Assembly: GCA_013339895.1 (NCBI GenBank)
Contig: JABACO010000006.1
Span: 7,018,087-7,082,086, forward strand
DNA length: 64,000 nucleotides
Direction of reading: 5' to 3'
DNA from: Ephydatia muelleri
Taxonomy: Eukaryota; Porifera; Demospongiae; Spongillida; Spongillidae
Every line of letters begins with the position of its first letter. Position 1 is the first letter of the stretch. Shown here piece by piece: positions 22,701-35,607 of the stretch. The notes under the pieces were generated by a model that saw nothing but the letters and a program-made list of their open reading frames with translations, had not been told where the DNA came from and made no database searches. The translations under genes and the position numbers were made by a program.

Positions 22701-25560
22701 ATGATGACAGAAACATGCTGCTGCTGTTATTGCCTCATTGACATCCTTGAGCCTTGGCAGTGCCAACAACATGCACCTTCAGCATGCAGTGGTAGTGTTC
22801 AACTCCCAGGTCTCCCTTCTCGTCACCATTACAGTAGAGTCTGCTCTGGTCAGTCTCCACCTAATGGCTATCTGGTACTCATTGGGCTCCAAGTGCAGGC
22901 CCAAACCCATAGAAGGGACTACTGAAAGCCAGGAAGCTGCATGAGGCTAGACAATGAGCAGCAAGCAAGCTCTGTTAGTGGGGAAAAGAAGACACAAACA
23001 CAATATTGAAAAGTTGCCCATCTATATCTTCTCTGACAAGACCTTCTTGGGGGGTAGGAGATGGGGAATGGACGCTTTAAGTAGTTCCACATGTCCATTC
23101 TGTCTCTCTTGGTCACCATGATGTGGACATGCCTCACAATTGCTTGCAGAAAGATGTGTTTAACCTATTTTGTCATGCCTTCAGTATAGGAAAGGCCATG
23201 GCCTCACCAGAAACCTTGACCATACCAGATCTGCAAACTGACAGCACTAGACATCACCATCACCTCACCCCTCTGCCCTGCCATCTTGGGTGAGTCGTGT
23301 CATCAGGCTAGTGCAGCAGACCTTGCATGCATCTGAGGCCTGAAAGCTCCACTCCAATGGACCCAAATGCCAGGAGTTGGGCTGGACCTGCATGCATTCC
23401 ACTGGCAGTGGAGACATATGGCAATTGAGGCAAAGAGGCCCGTCAATGGTGGTGTCTCACCTAGCTATTTACCAGCCTTCCTCCAAGGTAGTAGTTGTGG
23501 CTGAGATGTATGCTGTATGGCCCTGATGTGCTCATTGCTAGCGCCATCCTGGCCAGGGAGCTCCCACCCTCAACTGCCTTTGTTATTACCATTGCAATTT
23601 TTGAACTTGATGCAACACATCTCCCTTATGAGGGCGAACTCAAGGGGGATTTTATCTAGGTTCTAGATTATGTTATTACTGCATTAAGGTTACTTGTGTG
23701 TAACTGTATGTTTATTTATAATATACAGTGTAGTTGTCTGAAGGGCACTGGATGAAACAGTGCCATTTACACCGTATGGAAATATTATGTAAATGTGATG
23801 TATATGTGACATTTACTTACATTTACAATTTTGCGAATGTCGTATTTACACAGTGTTTACACCGGTATGTAAACATGGTATATGTGCAATTACTCACATT
23901 TGCACGTAAATAAATGCTGGAGTAAATGTGATATTTGCGTTACATTTATAGGCACCTATTGCAAACCTATAGCTATTGGTTATAGATTTAACGATTGCGC
24001 GCTAAACTTTTAATATCTTCTACTACATAATTATGCATACATATAAACACAGTGACACACAAGAGCAAAGCTAGCTAAGTTCCTTTACGGAGGAGCAGAT
24101 GGAGGCGGTTGCCGAGTGGACGGATCGCCATTGTATACCGCTTGCGGCACATCTCCTTTGCTCTATCTGAGCTCCTGCGATGGGCCTTTCGGTCCATGCT
24201 GGCGATGATGGAATTCGCCCTGTCGCTCCGCCAAGGAAGTGGACGAAGTTTGAAAATGATAACTGGTGGCACCAGTTCATTATCGCTCCCAGCTGTCTCC
24301 TGCCCTGTTTCTTCTGAAGACATAAAGTCTACAGTGAGGATTTGTTGCCTCGTTTTTCTCCTCGGCAGTAATAGCCGTGGAAGTGGTGCAGGCGTTCATC
24401 CTGCTATGTGCTTTCTATAAAAATGAAAGGTGTATTAATTTCAGTGTTAGATTGCACATCATGAGTCACGTTGTGCTTCGCTGGACCTTTCGCTGCCGCT
24501 TTTTGGATTCGTCCAGCTTTCCAGCTAGTACCATTTTCGAGCGTCGCTTTAAGCTAGCGAAGTATATCCTAGCGGCTTCTGCATGAATGATACAACTTAT
24601 GTACCGCGGAAAAAGAATTTAAATACTAATAGATGCGTGGCATACTTCGGACGACAGCAGCGGGAAATTTTTTGCTCTGACAAGGCAGTCACAACCTCAT
24701 CCGTTACACGCCGGTTGGCAATATCTGTGAAACTTCATCATGCAGTATATCAGTAATGCATGTTGATGACCTCATGTACCTTAGGAAGGTATTCCACTCC
24801 ATAGCATTCTCTGTCTGATCGCGCAGGTGTTTCACGGTGCTATGGATGGCAGACTGTATATTTGCAATAAAAAGCCATGGTTCAGTGTGCATGATAACCA
24901 TGACAACACCGTACCGACAATTCCTTCCTACTTGTATTATAAACGCTTGTATAATTAGAGCATATCCGTGCACATTTGCTAGCCTTGTAAATATTACGAT
25001 AAATCTGATGATGTATATGCAACGTAAATGTATTGCAAATTCATTTGTAAATATGTGACACATTTTCCAGGGTATTAAATGTGAAGTAAATATAATGGCA
25101 AATGTGTAATATATTTACAACACTGCAAATATGTTAGTAAATGTGTCCCAACAGATTTACAACAAATGTACATTATACGTAAATGAGATGTAGATGTACT
25201 TTTTCGCCTAGTGGGGGCTGCAGCAGAGGAGGCAGAGGCCAGGAAGCACAGAGTAAATGACTCAAGTGTTCATAGCTGGGTTAGGTGTGTACCACACTTG
25301 CGGTGGAGACTTCATGGGAATTGGGCAAGACAGGCCCGATCTACTTTCTCCCGCCTGGCTTCTCACATGGCCATCATCACTTCTTCCCACAAATGAAAGG
25401 CTCTCACTGAGATCTACAGCAGGCTGAACTTCTCTCTTGTTCAGGCCATGGTTAGAGCCTATTTCAAGTTGTGCACCCAGAGCCTCTTGGACATCCCTTG
25501 AGTATTCTATGTATTGTGTACATGTACATGTGATACTATTCCTACATTAATTTTGTTTTC
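22701..25560 (+). pseudogene. Non-LTR retroelement C-terminal remnant, copy A, split by a CACTA-like element
   Basis: Pieces at 25215-25490 read as EEAEARKHRVND, then ARSTFSRLASHMAIITS and LTEIYSRLNFSLVRAM, with frame breaks. This pattern resembles the C-terminal tail after a restriction-like endonuclease domain of LINE-type reverse transcriptases that are common in sponge and coral genomes (from memory). The matching copy B segment is 61740-62820. The 22.7-23.7 kb part is collinear with it but has no clear frame. The remnant predates the duplication. Confidence 0.45.
23746..25213. mobile_element. CACTA-like non-autonomous transposon in copy A
   Basis: The ends are CACTGGATGAAACAGT and, inverted, CACTAGGCGAAAAAGT, with GGG on both sides as a possible 3-bp target duplication. 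Copy B continues directly from CTGAAGGG to GCGGCAGAG near 62538, with nothing in between. Both ends are packed with ATTTAC/GTAAAT words, like the subterminal repeats of CACTA elements. A minus-strand open stretch at 24071-24323 (KLRPLPWRSDRANSIIASMD) looks transposon-derived, but I cannot name the family. Confidence 0.65.
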
Positions 25561-26844
25561 GTATAAATACAAAATTCAGCTTTATCATGGAGGAGCTATC
25601 CTAGAGATGACAGCTGTTGTATTGGCACAGACAAGGTTGAGATTCAATCGGCCATAGACCTTATGAGTACAATGGACTTTGGCTGGCATGTGGAGGTAGC
25701 AAGTCTAGAGGCAACTGAGAAGATGATGGCAATGGTTTCCTTCCCCCAGCCACATACGTTTCAACCCCCAGCAGGGCAAAAGTTGTGAGTATTTACAGTC
25801 ATTCAGTGGCCACTTTGTGGACACTCCAGCTTCCAAGAGAGTGATAGGATTTAGTAGTGAGGACACATCTGATGCTGCTGTTCAGCATAAGAACCAGTTG
25901 AGAAGGATGTCAGCTGGACAGATCTTGCTGTGGTCTCTAATTAGTTGTTGCCAACTTACACCTGGACTCCCATGTGTGCCCGATGACACCAAGATGTCCC
26001 TAATCCTATTATGTTGGAAGACCACATCACTCCCAAAGGGTACTTGAATTATTATCAATAATGATGACATGACTTGATATAAGCACATACACAAGACAAT
26101 AAAATGAACAGGTTAACTATGTAACAAAACTACATATCCCTCCCCCAACCAAAGTTTACTCTAAAGCCATATGAAGTGGCCCTGATGACCCCACAAGAGA
26201 AACAGCTTCCCCTTTGGATAGCCACAGAGATATGTTGTAGCAGATAAAAGTGTCAGTTGATATCTCCAGTGGCTGGTAACAGGCACACCTGAGCTTGTGA
26301 ACCCAAACCTCCTGTACTTTCAAAGGCCAGGGGAAGAAAAGAGTAGGAAGGGCTTTTAAATATCTCACCGTATTTCAACATTTTCTTCTCTCAACTTGGA
26401 CTACTATCCTTACCATATTTGAGGACCATGTAACATTGGATGGAGCAAAGGTTTTCGGACAAATACCTTGCCACTCTGGGCATTTGCCATTGGAAGAATG
26501 AAGGCCAAGAGGCTCTAAACATGATGGGATGTGAGCAGATTGCAATGCTCTGAAGATGATATCATTGTTGTAGCGACCTTCACTCCAGCGAAAGCTCAGC
26601 TCAGACCATGGGTACCCAGGCTATTCACCTCTGCTCCACAATGGCAGCAGGTATAAGGACCACACAGGGGTGTCCTATGGCGAAAACCTACAGCAGTCTG
26701 CACTCTACTTTCATCCATGTGGGTACCCAGATCTAGAAATGTGATAGGCAGGGAATGGGACCAGAATCCTTGACAGATGCAGAAGCACGCGAGAGGCATC
26801 AGGGCATGTGGCGAGTAAGGTGTCTGGTTATGACCCACTGATGA
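25561..26844. other. Duplicated region conserved with 62880-63980
   Basis: No gene is recognised. Blocks such as 25817-25930 (TPASKRVIGFSSEDTSDAAV in one frame) and 26390-26620 match copy B at 63110-63220 and 63580-63840 closely, but stops and small indels differ between the copies. It may be a remnant of a longer coding element. Confidence 0.4.
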
Positions 26845-27070
26845 CCTACATATACGTAAAGCTAACAACAAAACATACACGCCTCCCCACAAACAAACAT
26901 AGAATAATCAATGGCCATTTGAACGGGCCCTAATGACCCCAAAATAAATCCAGTTTCCTACATATGCGTAAAGCTAACAACAAAACATACACGCCTCCCC
27001 ACAAACAAACATAGAATAATCAATGGCCATTTGAACGGGCCCTAATGACCCCAAAATAAATCCAGTTTCC
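26845..27070. repeat. Tandem duplication, 112-bp unit, two copies
   Basis: The block beginning CCTACATATACGTAAAGC at 26845 is repeated almost exactly from 26957 (CCTACATATGCGTAAAGC). Near identity indicates a recent event. No coding content is seen. Confidence 0.9.
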
Positions 27071-29140
27071 TTTGCAATGGTGTCACCCTAGCATCAGCTC
27101 AGACTGTGGGTACATGTACATAATACCAGTACCATGATAATTAAATTATGAAATCAGCATGCGCATGTCTCATGTATTTAATTATCATATACCTGAGGGG
27201 CGGGGATCAAATGAAATAAGGGGCAGGTTCTAAAGAAAAGGGGAGGCTATGGCCCCCCCCTGGATCCGCCCTTGACAGTATACACTGTGTTTCATTACTT
27301 TGATCAATGTGGCTCTCATTTGTGTGTGTCACATACACAGTGTGGCTCATGTTTGTGTATGCAAGGTTGTGTACGTATGAGCACATATCTCTCTGTTGTA
27401 CATGTACATGTATGTGGTATTCTACTCACTTGCAGATGTCACACAACAGGACAACAGGTCCTGAGAAGTGCTTAAACAAAGCAATTTGTGGATGAAAGTG
27501 AAAATAAAGTTAGAGAATGGGCATGCAAGTATTACGACAGAAGCTAGAGCTTCAAGAGTGCCTCCAAAGACTACAATGTGTAGTATGACAATCAACGAGA
27601 ATTAACTGTGTTTGTAATATTAACTGCAAATTGGGTATTCGAAAAGCTATTATTAATAAAAAGAGCTTTGATGAAGAAAAATGTTAACTTTTCATTTAAT
27701 TACAGCAAGTAAACAACGATGCACCACTGAATTTAATGAATAGCAAGTAATATTTGTAGACTAATTTTTAAAATCATTCAAAATGTATGCCTACATTTTT
27801 ATGAGCTGTAATCTTAACCACTTAATCGTAGTAAATACTTCTGTTGTGTGAAATTATGAACAAGTGATTTTGGAATTGCAGGACAAATTATTATTATTAC
27901 ACTTAATACTTAATTGATTTTTGATTAGTTTTAATGCAATTTGTTTCACACATATGAAATATTAAAGTTACAAAGGCGATCTTTACTCTTTCCTAATGCA
28001 CCATGCTGAACTGCAAGTCAAATAGCATTTGAAAAGTTTGCAAAACCTCGCAATGAAAGTGATAGGTTTACAATGAGGAGCATACAGTTTGAAAGTTAAG
28101 GAAGAAAAAAAATTCACAATCTTGTGAAAATATAAATAACATTAGGTAAATGTAGATATATGATGATCTCTTAAAATGTATGCTACATTCATTAATGCAA
28201 TGTCTTTAACAAAATGACCTCAGATTAGCATTAAGCAATCGACATTAATCACATATGAAACATCTTGTTTAATATGCATGCTTTGGAGCATCTAAAGTTT
28301 AATTTGTGCGGTATAACGATTCTACTTAGAGCTCAGCATAAAACTGGCTACCCATGAATGGTAATTATACAGGTTTAACCATATGGAGAAATGCTTGGTC
28401 AAAAGGAATTGACAAATGTTACAGTTTGTACATTTGCGGATTGATCCCCTATAACTTCCATAAAAATGGATGGCTTTTAACAATTTGATTATCAATAGCC
28501 AACTACAAACTGTAAAGCTTAGATGGGGGTCAATATTATTCAAGAGCATAAGATCTTGATTTCGCAAAACAAAACCAACCTCTTTGTATTAAAATATTTT
28601 CCTCCTTTTGGCACTTTCTGTTGATTTGTGCCGTTTTAATCTATTCAATCACTCATAATCCTTAAGTCAAATTATATTGCGATTTTATGGGCCTTGGTAA
28701 TGCACTTCTTTAGTTGTTAGTGATGCCAAAATATTTTTGGGCCCTGCTGTTTTCTGTCCTCAGATTTTGGGCCACGATATTTTGGTAGGTTTTGTTAATG
28801 GTATTTACCCATAGTGTCATGTGCACTTGATCGATTGCTCAAATCTAATAACTACAGTTACCTGTAGTAATACTCCTGAATGCGTTAATTACACAGTACA
28901 ACACAACATGCAACAATGCTATTTCCTACTCTTTTGGGGTTGGCAGGGAGGTCACTTGAGTGCATTGCTCCATAGCACTTCCGTATGCTTCTGCTGAGTG
29001 GCTAAATGCAGCTGAACCAGAGATAAATGGCTGAACGAATGATGGTCTTTAAGATACAAAGCTCTACTGTTCTATTCAGAACTTTGATCACATCTTGTAA
29101 GTGATCACCATCACCACCACCACACCACCACCACCACCAA

Positions 29141-29178
29141 TCTCTCTCTCTCTTTCTCTCTCTTATTCTCTCTCTTTC

Positions 29179-29210
<32 letters not shown>

Positions 29211-29324
29211 CTCTTTCTCTTCTCTTTCTCTTTCTCTTTCCTCTTTCTCTTTCTCTCTCTTTCTCTCTCTTTCTCTCTCTTTCTCTCTTTCTCTCTTTTT
29301 CTCTCTCTTTCTCTCTCTCTTTTC
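29141..29324. repeat. CT-rich microsatellite
   Basis: About 180 bp of (TC)n mixed with TTTCTC units, preceded by a CCA/CCACAC tract at 29108-29140. It yields a spurious Ser/Leu/Phe frame. Confidence 0.95.
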
Positions 29325-30810
29325 CTTCTGTTCTTAGTCCTATGGCTTCAGCTCATACGTACAGTATTACCATTGTACATAAATTAATATATTATGACTT
29401 TCATAATGCTCGATGTTGTTAAGACTCGGTTTATGAAGAGTTCAAAGGGGTGACATTCATATGCCACATCACTACCTAATGATTTGCTTGTGATATTCTT
29501 GTCTTGTATTACCATCATTTGTACTCATCATGTAAAAATATTTCTTTGTCATAGCAACTTTGTATTAAAAATCCGGCTCGCACTTGCATGAACTTTGTCA
29601 AACACATCCATCAAACATCTGTCAATCGCTCATTGTGCCCGGGAGAAAGGCAACGGTATTCAAAACATTATGATTTTCACCTGTATGATTCCTTATGCCT
29701 GCATGGTCAGTTTTGTTTCTCATACTTGGACCACATGTAGGCACAAGTGAAAGGATACAGTTGACTTACCTCCTTTATCATTTAGTAGGATTACGGTATA
29801 TCTTCTGTAGCTGCAGATTGGTGATGATGGCATTGCTGAGAAGAACTGGGTTAACAATATAATGATACCAGGGAGTCAGATTTAGTTTGGCTATGCTTAT
29901 CATTCATGCTAAGGAAACACATACACACAAATCGCTGAAGGCACAAGCCACTTGATTCAGAAGCATACTTACAGTGGCTATGTTGGAACTGTTTGTTTTT
30001 TTCTTATGAATTTATCAAGTATAGCCGTGCCTAAGTCAAAGGTTATCCCAAGTCAGAAAGCACTTGACCAAGGTTACGACAAATGGGGTATTTTATCCAA
30101 ACAGGATGGTTTTGTGAAAACAGGATGGCATTTAAATGTGTAAGTTAAACATGTAGTTGGGCATAGTTGACACAACTAATTTATATTTCCTGCACAATGC
30201 ATTGGTGCAGCCATTAGGTGAAGTGTGCAGCAGCCATGTTACAGTATTATAAGTTGACAGGTCATTAGATTAAGGATTGAGGTGACATATCATCGATCAA
30301 GAATCTTACATCTTGGTTGTTTGTGTGCTTGGCATGCTAGAAATAGGTATCGTTTACTGAAGAAGCTTGAAGTGTTTGAACCTTTCTTTAGCTCGCTCAG
30401 AACGAATTCACAGTGTGTGACCTACTGCACCAGAGGGATTCAATTAGTTAATAGAGTGCAGTATGTACAAAGCCGGTTGGAGCCGAATGCGTTTATTAAC
30501 ACCCGTGCAGATACGACAATAATCTTGTGTATAAGCATTCCGTTTCATTCTCGTGTGCTTTGAACCTGCAAAAGCCTTCTGATACGAAGAGTCGAAATGC
30601 TGGGAACACAATTATAAATCCACATACAGTATACCGCAGATTGATTAGCAGCTGCACTTCACGAGTGTTTTGTGCACAGGATACAAGGTGTTGTGTGGCT
30701 GTGAGCAGACGCGCCTTCGACCAAATTTGTGGTGATAATTGCATTCTTTGCGATAACGATAATTGCATTCCTACTTTTCACGAAAAAGTGGCATTAGCGT
30801 ACAGACGTAA

Positions 30811-30876
30811 TATCTCATTTATTACGTCACTGTCACGAGAGACTATCTCATTTATTACGTCACTGTCACGAGAGAC
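30811..30876. repeat. 33-bp direct repeat with TGACGTAA-like motif
   Basis: The unit containing TCATTTATTACGTCACTG followed by TCACGAGAGAC occurs twice back to back. TTACGTCA resembles a CREB/ATF-type site, but no promoter role is shown. Confidence 0.7.
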
Positions 30877-31165
30877 TACTATTTATGCGTGTGCTTATTT
30901 GAGAAAACTAGTATCATCCTAGATGCGAGTTACGAGGTCGTCAAAGAGTCACAGGATGCTTGATGGCTGGATGTTCTAGTCATCTAGCGGATCTGGATGC
31001 AGTTCAATTGCACTACATGTAGGAGGTAGAAGAAGTTACTTGCTGGAACTAGAGTCATAAGTGGCTCCGCTGGCTCGTTCGCGACTGGAGATGTTGCTGT
31101 ATGATCACAAACAGAAGCCACTAGTGGTGTAGCATTTGGAGCAACAGCGGTGAAAAAGATGTTAC

Positions 31166-31258
31166 CTTGCTACATATCTCACTGTCGGCAGCTAGATTCT
31201 TTAAGCGTTTTGCTTTACGAAACGATGCTCCTGAACCTTTGGATCGCTTTGATGACAT
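31166..31258 (-). CDS. Possible first exon, hAT/ZMYM-like basic N-terminus
   Basis: On the minus strand an ATG at 31258 opens 31 codons, MSSKRSKGSGASFRKAKRLK and on, ending at an AAG followed by GTAACA, a plausible donor. The basic GSGASFRKAKR start resembles the N-terminus of ZMYM1/hAT-type proteins as I remember them. No following exon was recognised, so this may be a fragment or chance. Confidence 0.25.
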
Positions 31259-31526
31259 CGTGTGATGAACAATCAATTGCCAATTAATTTGTCGGGACTT
31301 TTATTATCAATTATCATTCAGGATCTGATAATTCATAATAAAGATTTAACAAATAACAATAACTATTTTAAACCGTAGTCCCGTACCTAGACACGATTCC
31401 CGACAGCTGCGAGTGGATTACATCACCGCTACGTGGAAACACAGTGACACGCGTAGTGTTTATGTGTACGTCGTAGTGTGAAGGGGGGCGGCAATTTAAT
31501 AACAGGGGCGGCATTTTATATCGATG

Positions 31527-31542
31527 GGGGGGGGGGGCGGCC

Positions 31543-31571
<29 letters not shown>
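31527..31571. repeat. G-run followed by C-run (foldback)
   Basis: About 11 G, then GCGGCCGC, then about 24 C. It can fold back on itself or form G-quadruplex on either strand, and it is a likely place for assembly error. Confidence 0.8.
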
Positions 31572-31573
<2 letters not shown>

Positions 31574-34475
31574 CGGCTGTTTGCGGCCTATTTAATGTTG
31601 GACAATAAGACCTACGCCCCGAAATATTGAAACGATGACATCACGCATCATGACCTAACCAAGCACTTTGTATATTCGAGCTATATAAGGACTGTACTTG
31701 TTGCACCGACATGTAACAGCCATTTTAGTATAGACATACCATTTATCTATGCATCGTATAAATTTTGTGCCTCAACTCTGTAGCGCCCGCTAGCTATAGC
31801 GCTCGCAAGCCGAGTACCTCAATTGGATATCCTCCACAAAGAACTGAACAGTGGACCACTGCCAATTTTCCTAGGAAAAAGCTAAGCGTGATAAGTTAGC
31901 GGAGGGTTAAGACTACCTAGATAGCGTATAGACTAAGTGCGGCCGGCTGAAATGATGGCGCTACAGATCGTCAAATATCCCTGATTTTACAAGAGTTTTT
32001 AATGCCGTGTCAAGCATAACGATAAGTATAGTCCTGAAAGTTCAATCTTCGTTGATTGTGGTATTGCTGCCACATCTTGTGACACGATGTTGATAAGGTG
32101 CTCCATCACACACTGCATTGTAGTTCTGCAACTGCATCTCTTATACGTAGGCATATGATATTCTGTGCAATGATGCATGGTATACATATACATGGATTTG
32201 ACTCCTTGCAATTGTTCTGCAAGCCGGAAGGAGACTGACTGAATCCTGCCACTTTTCTACAAGCCTAGTGCATGTGATGAAGATGATGTTAACTAGGTCA
32301 GTGGCATTAAGAGCTAAAGGTTATAAAGTCATGCAGCATTTATACTAGCTGGCATTCAATGTTCAGCTGATGTTGTAAAGGCAGCAAGATTCAATGCTGT
32401 TGAATCAGATCTATTATTCGATAACTATCGTTTACAGTGAGTGCATTAACTTTATTGATGTTTCAAGGTGTCAGGTGGTAGGTCGTTGACAACTTTAGTG
32501 ATGGATATGCATGGTGTTTTGATAATCCAATGCTTTGGAGTACATAGTGCCAGATTCAGTGCCTGATAAAGATCAAGTAGAAACCTTTACACCAGCAATG
32601 TAAAGTACACATTATTGTGCCTCTCCACCCTTGCAGAGGTCCAAGCTTGATCTATACCATACTTCATCACTGGGGATTTAGTTGTCGTGCAGGGTGTTCC
32701 TGTAAACTATGCATAGCGAGTTGATTTATAAAAATCATCTTATTTAAGCTATCCATGCACCCAGCAGCTTTTCCATCAAATAGGAACATATATAGGTGAC
32801 TTCTTGTATCTCCTTTCTGCCAGAACAATGGCAGTAAAAATGGAGAGCTATCTCAACCTGGCCCCTTTGAGGTTTCTTGCACTTGACCTCTCCCTGGAGA
32901 TATAGTAGCCTTACGTGCCATTTACATGCATGTATGTATAAGTAAGAGCAAAGATGTTTTAGATTTTTTGTAGTTGATTTTTTTTTAGTGTTGCACAGCT
33001 ACTGCCAAGTGATTGCTAGGCCAGCTGTGATTGCTAGGCCATCTGTGATTCTTGTTCTGCACTCACTGTAATCCCTGACTCCACCAATGAATGCTTCCTA
33101 TTTTGATCACTGATCACTTAATAGATTTTAATTCTCAGGTAGTTAGTACTTCCCTAAGTTATGCACAAGGTTCACTCTGGAGACCTTCATTACAGTGTTG
33201 TCATGCTGACTGATGTGGTTGCTAAGGCTTGTGGATATTCCCTCACAGACATGCATGTAAGGAATTAAAGAGTCAAGCTATTCTTTGACTAGGTTTGTGC
33301 CATTGTCAATATTACAAAACATCTAGGGTCTCAGATGCCATATACATATCAGTAGCTGATTAAATCCTTGATGTCCCTGGAACATTCACTCTGCTACAAT
33401 GTTTAATACCAAGCTAGGTAATAGTTCTGTGTCATAACAATAGGGATGTATTATACAACTGCAAATACAGATGCAGCTCCAGAGGCTGCCTACCTCTCTA
33501 TAAACATAAGCAAAGAGAGAGGACACAACAAATACTGTAGAATTGACATGAAGGTGGTTCACCTGCACGATGTATGTGAGTGCATCGTGCAGATTGACAA
33601 AAGCATTAAATGGTGGGGGTGTGAAATAGTACTAATGTACTTTTAAGGCTTAATAGCACACCCTAGCGGGCCTGATGAACCACTCCTTTCCACTGGCATG
33701 CTTCAGTTGTGGAACAAAACCCGTGTATAAGCATAGCCGCATCATTATATTTACTAGTCAATTGACAAAATATGCATTAACATCTTACTGTTGTGTTTTA
33801 GCTATTAATGAAGTAAGACAACCATTTGATACTAGCATTTGAAGTCATTGCTTGCAGGGAGCTACACTATTAGCTGGGCTTTGTGGATACATGGCTGCAT
33901 CCTCCTCAGAGTGAAATGCCACACCATGCAAGGCCTGAATACTTGTATATGGTGTCCTTTTTGCTTGCTCTCTTATAAGACATGCGTTTTTCAAGTTCTG
34001 CAATGCAGCTGAACGTGTTGGCAATGGTATTCCATTGTACATGTCATGATTATTCATAGAAAACAGGCAGCCCGTTCAGGCCGAAAACAACCGGCCGCGC
34101 TTAGTGGACAACATAAACCAACTACTTGAAGCTTTCACATTGCCTGTATGTCAAACTTATATGTGGTAAAATTGGCAGCTACATGCAATTCGCGCATCTT
34201 TCATACCTATTCGATCTTGCCGTACCTCATATGCCTATGAAAACGTGGCGCGTGTATTAATTGGAAAGCGTAATTTATCGTTTCAGGTGTGTGTCTTGAA
34301 GCCAGATGATTGCTGGTACTACTGCATATGTTTATAATAACACCAGATGTAAGCATCTTGCAAGGCACGTCGTTGAACATATGGTGTCGATAATGAGGCT
34401 AACCGCCATGATTTCTACACCATATACCGTAACGCTCTAATTATCAAACTAAATGTCCAGCCGCAAACAGCCGTG
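31572..34475. mobile_element. Candidate transposon with 16-bp TIRs
   Basis: CACGGCTGTTTGCGGC at 31572 recurs inverted at 34460-34475. The interior (2.9 kb) has no recognisable transposase, and no clear target duplication is seen because the left flank is a C-run. The TIR match is perfect, but this is the only support. Confidence 0.35.
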
Positions 34476-35314
34476 ACTCCACAGATCATCCGTGCCAACA
34501 AAACGCACAAACATATACACCGAAATACACAAAGACATTGTGGGTTTGTACTGCACGTGATCACTTAGAAGGATCCAGTCCTTCACAAGATATAAAATTA
34601 TCTCTGGTTGAACAAAGAACAATAATTATTCGTAGGAAAGCAAAGGTCTAGCTCGAATGCACACAACCACGTGATATAAGCCATGTACGTTGATAAACTG
34701 TTTAACGTGTTCTCTCTCCATTACCGATCGAGGAATTCACATACTTTGACAACACCAAACGGATTTCGTGCGAGGCAGTAACTACTGTAGCAGAGAAACG
34801 TCATCGTCCACACGAGAGCCCTGTGCCTGAAAATATAAGCAGTAGCGCAGCAGCTCAGTCAAACGTTGAAGCGTTACCGCGTCGTCCCCTACACGTACGC
34901 TATAAAGGCTACTTCTTATAGCTGAGGTTTGCAAACCTTACCCACGAGCTTGGCACCGCAGCATAGTCCCTGACTTTTCCAGGAGCCACACAAATACGGG
35001 TGGCTTGTTGTAGGTAGTAGGCATTCGATCGCCACGTGTTTTAACCATCTTGCCAAAAGTTTTTCTAGAAGCACCAATATAGTGATACTTGCAGGCGTGG
35101 CAATTTTATAACTTGAGAGGAGGGAACGCTTTTACAAACCATAGATTGAAATGTATGCTTCAACCGTACAAGCTAGAAAAGGGATGTGCCTGCAACTAAA
35201 TGGCACAAGCATGTTAAATGGTGCACTAGCATAACTGGAACACTTGAGGCAAGATGTTACACATGAATTTGGAACAAGTCTTGGCAAGACGAGGCCTTAT
35301 CTGGGTGTGTATGT

Positions 35315-35397
<83 letters not shown>

Positions 35398-35589
35398 TGT
35401 GTTTGTGTGTGTGTCTGTGTTTGTGTAGAATCAACGTTACCAATCCAAATTTTGTTCGATATATCATGGGCATAGGGGCGGGGTCCATATGATTTCACTA
35501 TAGGACAAAGCCAAGGAGAAAACTGATAGTGAATATCATCTGGACACTCCCCCCGGCCCCCCCGACAAGCAAGTTGCTGTCACTAGTCT
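34476..35589. promoter_or_regulatory. Putative 5' region of copy B
   Basis: This is the 1.1 kb before the first ATG exon of copy B. No upstream coding exon is seen. A pure GT microsatellite lies 190-270 bp before the start codon. No TATA box or other core element could be singled out. Confidence 0.3.
35317..35396. repeat. (GT)40 microsatellite
   Basis: An uninterrupted GT repeat of about 80 bp, followed by imperfect GTGTCTGTGTTT units to about 35425. Confidence 0.97.
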
Positions 35590-35607
35590 ATGGCGTCGTC
35601 CGACAAG
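35590..35607 (+). CDS. Start exon, copy B
   Basis: The ATG exon MASSDK (18 bp) is followed by GTAATG. It joins in phase 0 to 35740. It is the only short ATG-donor unit at a suitable distance upstream of the first ankyrin exon; transcript data would be needed to fix the start. Confidence 0.6.

Larger units (their letters stand above)
27071..31165. other. AT-rich intergenic region between gene copies
   Basis: No convincing gene is seen. Only short chance frames occur. It holds a CT-rich microsatellite, a short inverted repeat near 28729-28782 (CCAAAATAT...ATATTTTGG), and a 33-bp direct repeat at about 30811-30876 carrying TTACGTCACTGTCACG. Confidence 0.5.

Noticed and set aside
29101-29337. 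Ser/Leu/Phe-rich open frame
   Set aside because: It is a translation of the CT-rich microsatellite.
30282-30922. Open frames of 90-130 codons on both strands
   Set aside because: Overlapping frames on both strands, one produced partly by the 33-bp direct repeat. No splice structure or motif supports a gene.
35226-35498. Thr-His and Val-Cys repeat frames on both strands
   Set aside because: They are translations of the (GT)n microsatellite.
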